Below are positions 27,293 through 36,545 of a stretch of 64,000 nt of DNA, in pieces. A program made the position numbers and the translations under genes. The stretch is taken from contig NZ_CP119968.1 of NCBI RefSeq assembly GCF_032163395.1, forward strand, positions 2,878,001-2,942,000, given 5' to 3'. This DNA is from Gloeocapsopsis dulcis (lineage in GTDB: Bacteria > Cyanobacteriota > Cyanobacteriia > Cyanobacteriales > Chroococcidiopsidaceae). Position 1 is the first letter of the stretch. Each line of letters begins with the position of its first letter. The notes below the pieces were generated by a model. That model was not told the DNA's origin and ran no database searches. It saw nothing but the letters and a program-made list of their open reading frames with translations.

Positions 27293-28258
27293 ATGAGTGC
27301 GGTAACTGGAGAACAACCACGGCAAAAATGGCGAGGACTAGAAAGGCGAAATGATGTAGTAAACACCCTTGATCGAATTTTTTTCTGGTTGGTAGTGTTA
27401 GGGGCAGTGGCAGTAGGTGCAGTTCTTTTATGGATTGGCGTACAGATTGCTATTAGTGCTTGGCCCGCAATTCAGACTTTCGGTCTACAATTTTTAGTAT
27501 CAACAACTTGGGACCCCGTCCAAAATATCTACGGTGCGCTGCCACAGATTTATGGGACAATTGTTACATCTATAATCGCCCTTGTGATTGCGATTCCTGT
27601 AGGAGTTGGTGTCGCAGTTTTCTTGAGTGAAGATTTCATTCCTAACTCTATTCGGACTCCCATTGCCTTAGCAATTGAATTGATTGCTGCTATTCCGAGT
27701 GTGGTAATCGGGTTGTGGGGCATTTTTGTATTTATTCCGTTTATCCGCCCTTTCTATACCTTCCTGTACGAAAACTTTGGCTGGATTCCCTTGTTTAGCA
27801 CAGTACCTAGGGGTAACAGTTTGCTAACGTTGGGTATTGTCTTGGCAGTGATGATTTCACCCACAATCATTGCAATTTCTCGTGGTAGCCTAATCGCATT
27901 ACCCCGCGATCTCCGTCAAGGTGCGCTTGCTTTAGGTGCAACTCGCTGGGAAACAATCTTACGAGTTTTAATTCCGGCTGCTTTCTCTGGTATCGTTGGC
28001 TCGATTATGCTTGCCTTGGGTCGGGCAATGGGTGAAACAATGGCAGCAGCAATGCTTGTCGGTAACGCAAACCAAATTACTACATCACTACTGGCTCCAG
28101 GCGCTACTATCGCCTCCATTATTGCGGCTCAATTCGGAGAAGCGGGTCGTGACCAAGTTGCGGCTTTACTATACTCTGGCTTAATTTTAATGATTTTGAC
28201 GCTGATTGTGAATATATTGGCGGAAATCATTATTCAAAAATTCCAGAATGTGGAGTAA
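27293..28258 (+). CDS. pstC: Phosphate ABC transporter permease PstC
   Basis: A 321-residue inner-membrane permease with about six helices. The coupling loop seen by the ATPase is present (LPRDLRQGALALGATRWETI), with the conserved MGETMAAAML helix after it. I chose the ATG at 27293, preceded by AGAAGGGAA; an upstream GTG at 27230 would run through the hairpin. It forms a heterodimer with PstA for phosphate import. The PstA gene follows after 34 bases. Confidence 0.93.
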   Translation: MSAVTGEQPRQKWRGLERRNDVVNTLDRIFFWLVVLGAVAVGAVLLWIGVQIAISAWPAIQTFGLQFLVSTTWDPVQNIYGALPQIYGTIVTSIIALVIAIPVGVGVAVFLSEDFIPNSIRTPIALAIELIAAIPSVVIGLWGIFVFIPFIRPFYTFLYENFGWIPLFSTVPRGNSLLTLGIVLAVMISPTIIAISRGSLIALPRDLRQGALALGATRWETILRVLIPAAFSGIVGSIMLALGRAMGETMAAAMLVGNANQITTSLLAPGATIASIIAAQFGEAGRDQVAALLYSGLILMILTLIVNILAEIIIQKFQNVE

Positions 28259-28292
28259 GTGATTCGATTTAAGCACGAGGATTATAAAGGAT

Positions 28293-29192
28293 ATGGCAAC
28301 CGCTGAAGGCAAATTTTCTGATAGCAGAAGACCACAAATTAATTTAACCCGCTCTGCGCGAACGCCTTGGCGGAATTCTTTCGATACTTTCATGACGATC
28401 TTGACTGGCGCTTTTACGATACTGATATTAATTCCTCTAGTTGCCATTGTTTGGGACGTAGCTAGAGAAGGTATCGGTCAGTTAGGCATACAATCTTTTA
28501 CAGAGTTACCTCCACCACCAGGTTTGACTGAAGGTGGTTTTGGTAACGCGATTATTGGCACTCTTATTACTCTAGGAATTGGTGCCGCCTTTAGTGTACC
28601 GTTAGGAATTTTGGCTGCTGTCTATCTCTCCGAATTCGGGCGGGGTACTAAGCTAGCTTATGTGGTCAAGTTTGCAACAAACGTCTTAGCTGGAGTTCCA
28701 GCAATCTTGGCTGGTCTATTTGCTTATACTGTTGTAGTCTTGACAACTGGTACATTTTCTGCATTTGCCGGAGGTGTAGCAATCTCAGTTGTGATGGTAC
28801 CGATTGTGCTACGTGCTACAGAAGAAGGATTATTACTTGTCCCGCAAGAAATACGGCAAGCTGCTGTTGGAATTGGAGCAACAAAGTTTCAAACTATCTC
28901 CCGCATTGTTATTCCAGCAGCTTTGCCCTCTATTGCTACCGCAGTCACATTATCTTTAGCGCGCGCAGGTGGAGAAGCAGCACCTTTACTATTCACAGCA
29001 TTGAACAATAACTTTTGGTCAACAGATGTCTGGGCACCAATTGCAACATTACCAGTTCTCATCTATTTCTACGCTATTATTCCGTTCAAAGCACAGCAGG
29101 ACCTTGCGTGGACAGCAGCTTTAGTCTTATTAGGAATAATCTTGACTTTCAGTATTTCTTCGCGCTTACTAACGCGGCAGAGATTCCAGTAG
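28293..29192 (+). CDS. pstA: Phosphate ABC transporter permease PstA
   Basis: A 299-residue permease with about six helices, partner of PstC. It shows the EAA-like loop VPQEIRQAAVGIGATKFQTI and the helix ARAGGEAAPLLFTA that is typical of PstA. The first 30 residues are hydrophilic. The ATG at 28293 follows AAAGGAT. It lies between pstC and pstB in the normal pst order. Confidence 0.93.
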   Translation: MATAEGKFSDSRRPQINLTRSARTPWRNSFDTFMTILTGAFTILILIPLVAIVWDVAREGIGQLGIQSFTELPPPPGLTEGGFGNAIIGTLITLGIGAAFSVPLGILAAVYLSEFGRGTKLAYVVKFATNVLAGVPAILAGLFAYTVVVLTTGTFSAFAGGVAISVVMVPIVLRATEEGLLLVPQEIRQAAVGIGATKFQTISRIVIPAALPSIATAVTLSLARAGGEAAPLLFTALNNNFWSTDVWAPIATLPVLIYFYAIIPFKAQQDLAWTAALVLLGIILTFSISSRLLTRQRFQ

Positions 29193-29257
29193 TCATATCT
29201 TGGCTAAATGTTGAAGGCAAAATTAGGAAATATAATCTTTACTAGATCCATAGAACC

Positions 29258-30088
29258 ATGAATCCTAACACTGTTAATACACCAAATTCTAGAAGTACTA
29301 ATACAACGCAAGAAGCGATTTTACGTACTGAAAATGTTTCTGTAACTTATGGTTCTTTCCAAGCATTACGCGGTGTCACCTTAGACATTCTCAAAAATCA
29401 AGTAACAGCTTTTATTGGACCTTCAGGTTGTGGTAAGAGTACGCTACTGAGATGCTTCAATCGCCTTAATGACCTTATTCCTGGTACGAAAGTCGGTGGA
29501 AAAGTGACTTATCAAGGCGCTGACATCTATGCAGATAAAGTAGATCCAGTACAAGTACGGCGCAGGATTGGAATGGTGTTTCAAAAACCAAATCCTTTTC
29601 CTAAATCGATCTACGATAACATTGCTTTTGGCGCGAAAATTAACGGCTACAAGAAAAGCGAAATGGATGAAATTGTCGAGCGCTCGCTGCGTCAAGCTGG
29701 ATTATGGGAGGAAGTTAAAGATAAACTGAAAGAAAGTGGTTTATCGTTATCTGGTGGTCAGCAACAGCGTCTATGTATCGCACGGACAGTTGCAATTGAA
29801 CCTGATGTTGTTTTGATGGATGAACCCGCTTCGGCACTTGACCCACTCTCTACTAGAAAAGTAGAAGAACTCATTCAAGAACTAAAAGAACATTACACAA
29901 TCATTATTGTTACCCACAATATGCAGCAGGCTACGCGGGTAGCTGATATGACAGCATTTTTTAATGCAGAAGCCGAAGAAGGCGGAAAACGCTTTGGCTA
30001 TTTGGTTGAGTACGATAGAACGGAAGCAATCTTCAATAACCCCAGAGAAGAGTATACGCGTCAGTACGTTAGCGGTAGGTTTGGTTAA
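29258..30088 (+). CDS. pstB: Phosphate ABC transporter ATP-binding protein PstB
   Basis: A 276-residue ATPase that drives phosphate import through PstCA. Walker A is GPSGCGKST, the signature is [14 protein letters not shown], Walker B is [12 protein letters not shown] and the switch His is in [11 protein letters not shown]. The '[10 protein letters not shown]' and '[14 protein letters not shown]' segments are PstB-specific. The first 20 residues are a Thr/Asn-rich lead. It ends the pstSCAB operon; no phoU follows, although phoU often closes this operon in other bacteria. The gap 30089-30315 holds no recognisable gene. Confidence 0.95.
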   Translation: MNPNTVNTPNSRSTNTTQEAILRTENVSVTYGSFQALRGVTLDILKNQVTAFIGPSGCGKSTLLRCFNRLNDLIPGTKVGGKVTYQGADIYADKVDPVQVRRRIGMVFQKPNPFPKSIYDNIAFGAKINGYKKSEMDEIVERSLRQAGLWEEVKDKLKESGLSLSGGQQQRLCIARTVAIEPDVVLMDEPASALDPLSTRKVEELIQELKEHYTIIIVTHNMQQATRVADMTAFFNAEAEEGGKRFGYLVEYDRTEAIFNNPREEYTRQYVSGRFG

Positions 30089-30315
30089 CACAACAAGGCT
30101 GTAACACCTTACCTAGAACCTACTTATTTGGCTGTAGCAAGGTTTCTTGTAGGTTTCATAATTTTGGCAAGAATGCGATCGCGTCTTGCTAGATAAATTG
30201 AAAACAATCTGTTTGCAATAGTTAACTGTTGATGAGATTTATTTCCAACATCACCATCCGACTTCTAGGGTATTAGTAGATAATGAGATGAATCAAGCAA
30301 ACAAGTACATTTTTT

Positions 30316-30963
30316 ATGTATGATTGCTGCTTGAACGCCCAATATCCATCATCTACTATCCTGATGCATGTGAAGAAAATAGCGGCTGTTCCCCATCGAA
30401 TCTTATGGTCTTTAGTTGGGTTACTTCTAACTATTGGCGGTACTTTTATCGAAGCACATTTTGCGAGTGCACCTTGGAGTTGGAACCAATATGGCGTTCA
30501 GACAACTTCTCTAGGAGTAACGTATCAAATTGGAGCAGTACTGCTTGTAGGTTGTTTGGGAGGTAAAACGGCTGGAGCGCTTTCTCAAATTGCTTACGTA
30601 GTGCTTGGCTTAACTTGGCTACCAGTATTTTATCAAGGTGGCGGAATGAGTTACCTGAGCCAGCCTTATTTTGGCTACTTACTCGGCTTTATTCTAGGAG
30701 CCTGGGTATGTGGTTTTCTGGCTTTTCAAAGCTCAACTAAACTAGAATCACTTGCTTTTAGTTGTTTGTGTGGTTTACTGACTATTCATTTGTCTGGTTT
30801 GGTTTATCTTCTTTTAAACTATGTTGTCGGTTCAAGATTAATACAAACAACTCTTTTAGAAGCTGTATTAAGCTACTCTGTGTATCCGCTCCCAGGACAT
30901 CTTGTTATTGCTTGTACAGTAGCGGTTTTATCTTATTGCCTGCGATACGTTATGCTGTACTAG
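30316..30963 (+). CDS. bioY: BioY-family biotin transporter
   Basis: A 215-residue membrane protein with about six helices, matching the BioY substrate-binding component of energy-coupling-factor transporters. Family marks are GKTAGALSQIAYVVLGLTWLPVF, GGGMSYLSQPYFGYLLGF and GAWVCGFLA. It imports biotin, alone or with a shared ECF module. The start is uncertain: ATG 30316 or ATG 30364. The second gives the usual short N-terminus (HVKKIAAVPHRILW), and neither has a clear ribosome binding site. lspA follows 72 bases downstream, an association I recall from other cyanobacteria. Confidence 0.85.
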   Translation: MYDCCLNAQYPSSTILMHVKKIAAVPHRILWSLVGLLLTIGGTFIEAHFASAPWSWNQYGVQTTSLGVTYQIGAVLLVGCLGGKTAGALSQIAYVVLGLTWLPVFYQGGGMSYLSQPYFGYLLGFILGAWVCGFLAFQSSTKLESLAFSCLCGLLTIHLSGLVYLLLNYVVGSRLIQTTLLEAVLSYSVYPLPGHLVIACTVAVLSYCLRYVMLY

Positions 30964-31035
30964 CTACTTTTTTGAGTAAATCACTATTTTTTCTAGGTTT
31001 TAGAGTAAACCTAAAACCTCAGCTTTTCAATTCCC

Positions 31036-31509
31036 ATGCGTGTAAAAAATCGTCTTTTTTGGATTATTGCTGTAATTAGTCTAGTTGTAGATCAATTAAC
31101 TAAGTTTTGGGTAGTACAAAATTTTTATTTATCAGAGACACAACCCATAATTAATGGGGTATTTCATCTTACCTATGTAACAAATACTGGCGCAGCTTTT
31201 AGTTTATTAAGTGGTAAGGTTGAGTGGCTACGCTGGCTTTCTTTGGCTGTAAGTTTAGGATTGATGGCATTAGCCTGGTTTGGAGGAGCTATGCTGACTC
31301 TTGAACAACTAGGCTATGGATTAATTTTAGGAGGTGCGCTGGGCAACGGTATTGATCGTTTTGTTGCTGGAAGCGTTGTTGACTTCTTAGATTTCCGTCT
31401 TATTCAGTTTCCGATTTTTAACTTTGCTGATATATCGATTAATCTTGGCATTATTTGTTTACTCATTGCCACGTTTGCCCAACCAAAAAACACGACTCGT
31501 ACCCGATAA
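31036..31509 (+). CDS. lspA: Lipoprotein signal peptidase II
   Basis: A 157-residue inner-membrane aspartic protease with four helices that cuts prolipoproteins before the lipidated cysteine. The two catalytic Asp are in GNGIDRF and FNFADISINLG, and VTNTGAAFSLL and VVDFLDFR are also conserved. Length is normal. Lipoproteins in this window that would be substrates include PstS. A strong inverted repeat follows the stop. Confidence 0.95.
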   Translation: MRVKNRLFWIIAVISLVVDQLTKFWVVQNFYLSETQPIINGVFHLTYVTNTGAAFSLLSGKVEWLRWLSLAVSLGLMALAWFGGAMLTLEQLGYGLILGGALGNGIDRFVAGSVVDFLDFRLIQFPIFNFADISINLGIICLLIATFAQPKNTTRTR

Positions 31510-31513
31510 AAAT

Positions 31514-31540
31514 AAGGGGATCTGTTGATTAGATCCCCTT
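31514..31540. terminator. Bidirectional terminator between lspA and the proline-rich gene
   Basis: AAGGGGATCT and AGATCCCCTT form a perfect 10-bp stem with a 7-base loop, placed 5 bases after the lspA stop and 45 bases after the end of the convergent gene. On the minus strand the stem is followed by ATTTTTATC, so it works best for the minus-strand gene. On the plus strand the T-run is weaker. Confidence 0.8.
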
Positions 31541-31584
31541 AAAGTTCTTACTTTTTGAGTCAGTTACTCATTATCAGTTCGTTA

Positions 31585-32241
31585 CTAAGGTGTAACACCT
31601 TCAGTAGGGCTTGTCGGTGCAGTGCTGTCCATTCCTGGTGCAGGCATCATCATGCCATCTGGACTAGCTGGAGCACCAGGAGTTGGTGCTATGCCGCCAG
31701 GAGGGGTCATCATGTCCATACCAGGTGCTGGTGCTATGCCACCAGGAGGGGTCATCATGTCCATACCAGGTGCTGTTGTATCTGGAGATGTAGCATCTGG
31801 AGCAGGAGCATTTACTGGGCTTTCAGGAGTTACTCTTGTACCACCTCCAGTAGGGCTTTCAGGGGGGAGTGTTGTGCCCTCAGCAGGTCCTCCTGGCGGA
31901 GTCACGGTGTCTGGAGCTATTGTACCATCTGGTCCTGGCAGTGGTGTTACTGGTGGCGCTGTGGGGTCTAATGGAGTCGTTGCATCAGGAATGGGAGTTG
32001 TTACACCAGGAGTTGTCGGAGTTGTTGCATCAGGCGCAACTGTTCCTGTAGGTGCAGGATCTGTTACGGGTGTACCACCTTCACAACGAGAGTTAAGGGG
32101 AAAACGCTCACATAAAATTTCTAAACCTTGCGGTGAAAGCTCAATTTCTGGAGTTTCACTAGTTTGCTCTTGAGCTACAGCATTACTAGTTAATGCCAGA
32201 GTCAAAGCAGTACCAAATAAACCTATGTATCTCTTTTTCAC
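31585..32241 (-). CDS. Proline-rich secreted protein
   Basis: The product (218 residues from this start) has a signal peptide (KKRYIGLFGTALTLALTSNAVAQ) and a short conserved patch LSPQGLEILCERFPLNSRC, then about 150 residues rich in Pro, Thr, Gly and Asp, including two copies of a 15-residue unit with GMDMMTPPGGIAP. The Cys pair with FPLNSRC looks like a motif shared by cyanobacterial secreted proteins, but I cannot name the family. I chose GTG 32241, nine bases after a GAGG; a GTG at 32259 is possible. The low-complexity tail is probably extended, as in wall-spanning or surface proteins. Function unknown. Confidence 0.65.
   Translation of the reverse strand: MKKRYIGLFGTALTLALTSNAVAQEQTSETPEIELSPQGLEILCERFPLNSRCEGGTPVTDPAPTGTVAPDATTPTTPGVTTPIPDATTPLDPTAPPVTPLPGPDGTIAPDTVTPPGGPAEGTTLPPESPTGGGTRVTPESPVNAPAPDATSPDTTAPGMDMMTPPGGIAPAPGMDMMTPPGGIAPTPGAPASPDGMMMPAPGMDSTAPTSPTEGVTP
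31691..31780 (-). repeat. Two tandem 45-bp coding repeats
   Basis: Two adjacent 45-base units (31691-31735 and 31736-31780) are nearly identical and in frame in the proline-rich gene, each encoding a 15-residue GMDMMTPPGGIAP-type unit. The few differences suggest a fairly recent duplication. A partial third unit lies beside them. Confidence 0.8.
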
Positions 32242-32610
32242 ACCACTTAACCTCAACACGTTTTTTGGATCATTTAATCAGAGGAAAATATATCAAAAAT
32301 CTACCCTAATGAGGATATTTATGAGTTTTTTGTATGTATGTAATGGTGCTTGATAAGAAGAAATGCTGCTACAACGATAGTTTCAGGAAACAGATAAGAT
32401 TGTTTTATTGTCTTAATAAGATTACAGAATACATCAGCGATCGCTATAACAATAAATTACTTTAAGGCAAAATATCAAGATAGAGACAGCATACCTAAAA
32501 TTTCCTTTACTCCTTCACAAGAGCAAGTAAAAAGATAGAAAATCGAGCCTTTCTCCTTTCCTTGATGTTTTTCTTCCCCTAGTCCCTCGCTCCGAACTTC
32601 GTCCCGCTAA

Positions 32611-32662
32611 ACGCTAGACGCTAGACGCTTCGCTACACTACGTGAACGCTACACTACGTGAA
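32611..32662. repeat. Short tandem repeats upstream of the FHA-PBP gene
   Basis: Two ACGCTAG heptamers (32611-32624) are followed by two exact copies of the 16-mer CGCTACACTACGTGAA (32631-32646 and 32647-32662). The 16-mer contains TACGTGAACG-like bases that recur in cyanobacterial interspersed repeats. The rest of the 32260-32703 gap is AT-rich with one HIP1 site near 32440 and no visible gene. Confidence 0.65.
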
Positions 32663-32703
32663 CGCTAACGCTCCTCGCCCCTTCTTTGTAATGCAAACAG
32701 ACA

Positions 32704-34968
32704 ATGAATTTACCCCAGCCACCTCGCAAACCGCAAACCGTTTTAGGACAGGTAACTCAAGCAGTAAAAACAGTTCAAGCCAAAGTAGATTTTTCTAAAC
32801 TGGCACTCAAACCGAACGCCAGAGTGCCTGAGCTTTGGTTACAAGATGCTGGCACAGATAAAGCCGAGGTTTATCCTTTACTAGGCGATCGCTATCTTCT
32901 CGGTCGGAGTTCGCGCTCTTGCGATATTGTCGTTCGCAATCCAGTTGTCAGTCAAATTCACTTATCAATTATCCGAAATCCTAAACGGCGATCGCCTTTT
33001 GTCATCAAAGACGAAAATTCTACTAACGGTATTTATCGAGGTAAAAGACGAGTTTCCTCATTATCTCTACGTCATGGAGACATTTTTACCCTCGGTCCAC
33101 CGGAACTTGCGGCAGCAGTCAGGCTACAATACGTCGATCCACCGCCTTGGTACGTCCGTGCTGCCAATTGGTGTGCCTATGGTATTGGTGGGGTTACGCT
33201 GCTGCTAGCACTGGGAATTGGGCTGGCATGGACAAGGTTCTCTGTTGTACCCTTGCCAGGTGCGACACAAGCACCAGTGGTTGTTTATGCTCGTGATGGA
33301 GAAACACCTCTGCGTCCACCACGAACAACTTCCCACGTCGATTTACAGCGGTTATCAGACTTTTCTCCTTACTTACCAGATGCGGTCATTGCATCCGAAG
33401 ATAGTCGCTACAACTGGCACTTTGGCGTCGATCCCATTGGCATCCTGAGAGCGATCGTTGTTAATATTCGCGGTCGTGAGTTTCAACAAGGCGCAAGTAC
33501 TGTTACCCAACAAGTTGCTCGTAGTTTATTTCGCGATTATGTAGGACCAGAAGATTCTTTAGGGCGGAAACTTCGAGAAGCGATTGTCGCGTTGAAACTA
33601 GAAACGTTTTACAGCAAAGACTTTTTACTGCGTACTTACTTAAATCGAATTTACTTAGGTGGAGATACTCTAGGTTTTGAAGATGCTGCGCGATATTACT
33701 TCGATAAGGCTGCGCAAGATTTAACACTGACAGAAGCTGCCACTTTGGTAGGAATTTTACCAGCTCCTAATAGTTTCAACTTTTGTGGTGATGCTCAAAG
33801 TCATCAAGCTATTATCGATTACCGCAATCGCGTGCTCTCTCGCATGCTCGCGCAAGGGAGAATTAGTACTGAAGAAGCAAATCGCGCGCGGCGATCGCCT
33901 GTAGATGTGAGTCGTAGAGTGTGTGAAGAACAAGCTAATACAATTGCACCCTATTTTTACAGCTATGTTTTTCAAGAACTCAGGCAAATTCTTGGAGAGC
34001 AACTTGCCGGCGAAGGTAATTTTATTATCGAAACCCAGTTAGACCCCAAAAAGCAGGCTCAAGCCGAAACCGCACTGCGTAATACGGTCAGTAATGGTGG
34101 GGGAGTATATCGCTTTTCACAAGGTGCTATTGTGACGCTCGATGCGAAGACTGGTAATGTTGTTGCCCTCGTGGGTGGTACTGACTATAAAACGAGTCAA
34201 TTCAACCGTGCAACTCAAGCGCAGCGACAACCAGGTTCAACATTTAAGCTGTTTACTTATACTGCTGCTGTAGAGCAGGGGATTTCTCCCTACAAGGCTT
34301 ATTCTTGCGCACCACTTTCCTGGAGAGGACAAAGGTATCGTGGTTGCGAGCGTTCGGGTGGCAGTATAGATATGTACACTGGTTTAGCTCTGTCAGAAAA
34401 TGCTGTCGCTTTGCGTGTGGCTCAAGATGTGGGGTTAGATCGGGTAGTGCGCATGGCAAGGAGGTTAGGTGTAAAATCACCACTGAATCCTGTCCCTGGT
34501 TTGGTATTAGGGCAGAGTGAAGCAAATGTCCTGGAAATGACAGGCGCATTTGCGGCAATTGCTAATAATGGTGTGTGGAATCGCCCGCACCTGATTAGTC
34601 GTATTCTCGATAGCAGTGATTGTAGCGATCGCGAAAACTTAAAAACCTGCCGAGTTATCTATTCTTTCGAGCAGAGTAACGATGCTAATGTCCAAGCAAT
34701 ACAACCTAATGTCGCAAATGTCATAACTTCTATGCTACGTAGCGTAGTACAGCGGGGTACAGGAAGAAGTGCAGCAATCGGAGTATCTGCTGCCGGTAAA
34801 ACAGGTACAACCGACAACAACAAAGATTTGTGGTTTATTGGCTTTGTTCCTAGCCGGCAGCTTGTGACTGGGGTTTGGCTGGGCAACGATAATAGTTCCC
34901 CTACTGCGGGGAGCAGTGCCATAGCAGCACAGTTATGGGGTAACTATATGCGTCAAGTTGTCCAGTAA
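32704..34968 (+). CDS. Class A penicillin-binding protein with N-terminal FHA domain
   Basis: The 754-residue protein joins a phosphothreonine-reading FHA domain to a bifunctional peptidoglycan synthase. Residues 45-150 are FHA (LLGRSSRSCDIVV, VSQIHLSI, DENSTNGIY). One membrane helix is at about 155-180. The glycosyltransferase (GT51) has SEDSRYNWHFGVD, GASTVTQQVAR and YLNRIYLGGDTLGFEDAARYYF. The transpeptidase has the active-site RQPGSTFKLF, the SEN triad (LSENAVAL) and KTGTT. FHA faces the cytoplasm and the enzyme faces the periplasm, so synthesis may be steered by Ser/Thr kinases. It ends 3 bases before the convergent DUF4335 gene. Confidence 0.9.
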   Translation: MNLPQPPRKPQTVLGQVTQAVKTVQAKVDFSKLALKPNARVPELWLQDAGTDKAEVYPLLGDRYLLGRSSRSCDIVVRNPVVSQIHLSIIRNPKRRSPFVIKDENSTNGIYRGKRRVSSLSLRHGDIFTLGPPELAAAVRLQYVDPPPWYVRAANWCAYGIGGVTLLLALGIGLAWTRFSVVPLPGATQAPVVVYARDGETPLRPPRTTSHVDLQRLSDFSPYLPDAVIASEDSRYNWHFGVDPIGILRAIVVNIRGREFQQGASTVTQQVARSLFRDYVGPEDSLGRKLREAIVALKLETFYSKDFLLRTYLNRIYLGGDTLGFEDAARYYFDKAAQDLTLTEAATLVGILPAPNSFNFCGDAQSHQAIIDYRNRVLSRMLAQGRISTEEANRARRSPVDVSRRVCEEQANTIAPYFYSYVFQELRQILGEQLAGEGNFIIETQLDPKKQAQAETALRNTVSNGGGVYRFSQGAIVTLDAKTGNVVALVGGTDYKTSQFNRATQAQRQPGSTFKLFTYTAAVEQGISPYKAYSCAPLSWRGQRYRGCERSGGSIDMYTGLALSENAVALRVAQDVGLDRVVRMARRLGVKSPLNPVPGLVLGQSEANVLEMTGAFAAIANNGVWNRPHLISRILDSSDCSDRENLKTCRVIYSFEQSNDANVQAIQPNVANVITSMLRSVVQRGTGRSAAIGVSAAGKTGTTDNNKDLWFIGFVPSRQLVTGVWLGNDNSSPTAGSSAIAAQLWGNYMRQVVQ

Positions 34969-34971
34969 GTA

Positions 34972-35922
34972 CTAGCCTTGCCAGGGAGTAACCTGCAACA
35001 TCCCATTGCGACCAAACACTACCCGAAACTGCGCGATCGCTTCTTGAACTGCATCTGGAGTTGTTACGGGATAAACAAGTAAATCAGGTAGTGGAGTTTG
35101 TTCAATCGCATCACTAGCGATGGCATCAATAGATCTGTATCCCACAATTGCTCCGTTGGCTGTCGTACTCACTCGATAAATCAAGTCTTGAGGAATTGTG
35201 GAGCGCTGCCAAACACGATTAATGCGGTTGTAGAGCAATTGCTGTACAGTTGCGATTTGTTCAGTATCAGTAATTGCGGAAACTAAATTACCACTGCTCG
35301 AACCTGATTGCGGTTGTGGTTCTTCGGGACGTCGAACTTCGGGAATAGGGACGAAAAAGAAAGCGATCGCTGCTAGCGCCAAACTCGAAACTCCGATAGC
35401 TGCTGGTGCTGCTTGTTTGGTTAATTGTGGCGTATGTCCAGCGTAGCGCTTAGATACAGGAACTAGCTGCAATGACATTGCGGGGATAGTTTGACTATCA
35501 GCAAAGAATTGATCGACCGCTTCTACCAAATCAAACAGTTGTACTGTTGTTAGCTCTATTGCAATAGGGACTTGAGTTGGATCTGAGCTGGGACTTGCTT
35601 CATTTGCATGGACAATCAACCGATGACGGCTGCGATCAATTTGCTGCAATTGCACTAATCCAGAATCGTTGTTATGCGCTTCAGGATGTGGAACTTTACT
35701 TAAAAACTCTTGAGCATAACCGCTAACGGTATTGACTAAGCTCTCAAAAAATTCTCTTCCTCCCGTCAAAGGTTGTTTAGCACCTGCTATGTGACACTCT
35801 GCATTCACAAGCATAGATATCACAGGTCTAACATTATGAGACTGCTCATTTGGAGGATCGCCCAAACCTTCTACAAATAACGTGCAATTAGGCAAACTGT
35901 ACTTACGTCGAATTGTCGTCAT
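34972..35922 (-). CDS. DUF4335 domain protein
   Basis: A 316-residue protein of a cyanobacteria-restricted family. The N-terminal pattern RKYSLPNCTLFVEGL with RPVISMLVNAECHIAG and PLTGGREFFESLV is typical of DUF4335. A hydrophobic segment near 175-192 (IGVSSLALAAIAFFFVPIP) is a likely membrane helix, followed by a Pro/Ser-rich link and a C-terminal domain. Its ATG overlaps the stop of the DUF3038 gene (ATGA), so translation is probably coupled. Function unknown. Confidence 0.85.
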   Translation of the reverse strand: MTTIRRKYSLPNCTLFVEGLGDPPNEQSHNVRPVISMLVNAECHIAGAKQPLTGGREFFESLVNTVSGYAQEFLSKVPHPEAHNNDSGLVQLQQIDRSRHRLIVHANEASPSSDPTQVPIAIELTTVQLFDLVEAVDQFFADSQTIPAMSLQLVPVSKRYAGHTPQLTKQAAPAAIGVSSLALAAIAFFFVPIPEVRRPEEPQPQSGSSSGNLVSAITDTEQIATVQQLLYNRINRVWQRSTIPQDLIYRVSTTANGAIVGYRSIDAIASDAIEQTPLPDLLVYPVTTPDAVQEAIAQFRVVFGRNGMLQVTPWQG

Positions 35923-36545
35923 TCTACTTCCCCGTCAAACAGGCTCATCCAAAACCTCTGAGTTCCAGCAGTACCAGTGCAAAAGAGTAACTGAGCTAAC
36001 AAATTTAGCGCGAGTTCATTTAATTTGTCATCTGAATTGTAAGCTAAAACCCCTGAGCGTCGAGGATTCATGCGGCTACGAAAATGTGCGCGAAATCGTT
36101 CCAAGTAATGCGATAGACGCAGGTTTTGTTCAAGGGGAATTTGCTTATCACTCATTTGTTGATAAGCCAACAACAATTGCCTGAGCAGAACTGTTAAGCG
36201 TCTTGCTAGGTGACAAGCAATGACAACAAGAGCTTTTGCTTCAACAATCTTTAAAGGACGGCGTGTATGCGCTCTTCGCAATGGATTAGTACTGCGCAGC
36301 CGCCACAAATTCACCCGATTTTTGATGATTTCTTGAAGTTCTAGTTCTCGCGATACGTCTAGAAGAGCTTCAGAACCACCTATCTCTAAAGCTTCAATTG
36401 CTAGTAAAATCAAGTCAATTTGCAAACAGGTGCGACGCGGACACCCTTTTTCTTCAATAGGTAAATCAGGTAAATAGTCCAAAATCAAAGGATTTGATTG
36501 GACAGCAGCAGTGTCTATTGGTACTACACTCACAGAAGCATTCAT
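35919..36545 (-). CDS. DUF3038 domain protein
   Basis: A 208-residue, largely helical protein of the cyanobacterial DUF3038 family (CPRRTCLQIDLILLAIEALEI; NRVNLWRLRSTNPLRRAHTRR). It is paired with DUF4335 by a 4-base ATGA overlap, a pairing found widely in cyanobacteria. I chose the ATG at 36545; a TTG at 36587 would lengthen it. No catalytic motif or membrane helix is seen. The pair may form a complex, but its role is not known. Confidence 0.85.
   Translation of the reverse strand: MNASVSVVPIDTAAVQSNPLILDYLPDLPIEEKGCPRRTCLQIDLILLAIEALEIGGSEALLDVSRELELQEIIKNRVNLWRLRSTNPLRRAHTRRPLKIVEAKALVVIACHLARRLTVLLRQLLLAYQQMSDKQIPLEQNLRLSHYLERFRAHFRSRMNPRRSGVLAYNSDDKLNELALNLLAQLLFCTGTAGTQRFWMSLFDGEVE

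Noticed and set aside
30089-30315. AACCTAC/GTAGGTT inverted repeat after pstB as a terminator
   Set aside because: The loop is about 25 bases and no T-run follows, so support is too thin.
31622-32173. Open plus-strand frame of 183 codons opposite the proline-rich gene
   Set aside because: It mirrors Pro/Gly-rich low-complexity coding on the other strand, which lacks stops by composition. It has no signal peptide, domain or ribosome binding site. The minus strand has a signal peptide and a terminator.
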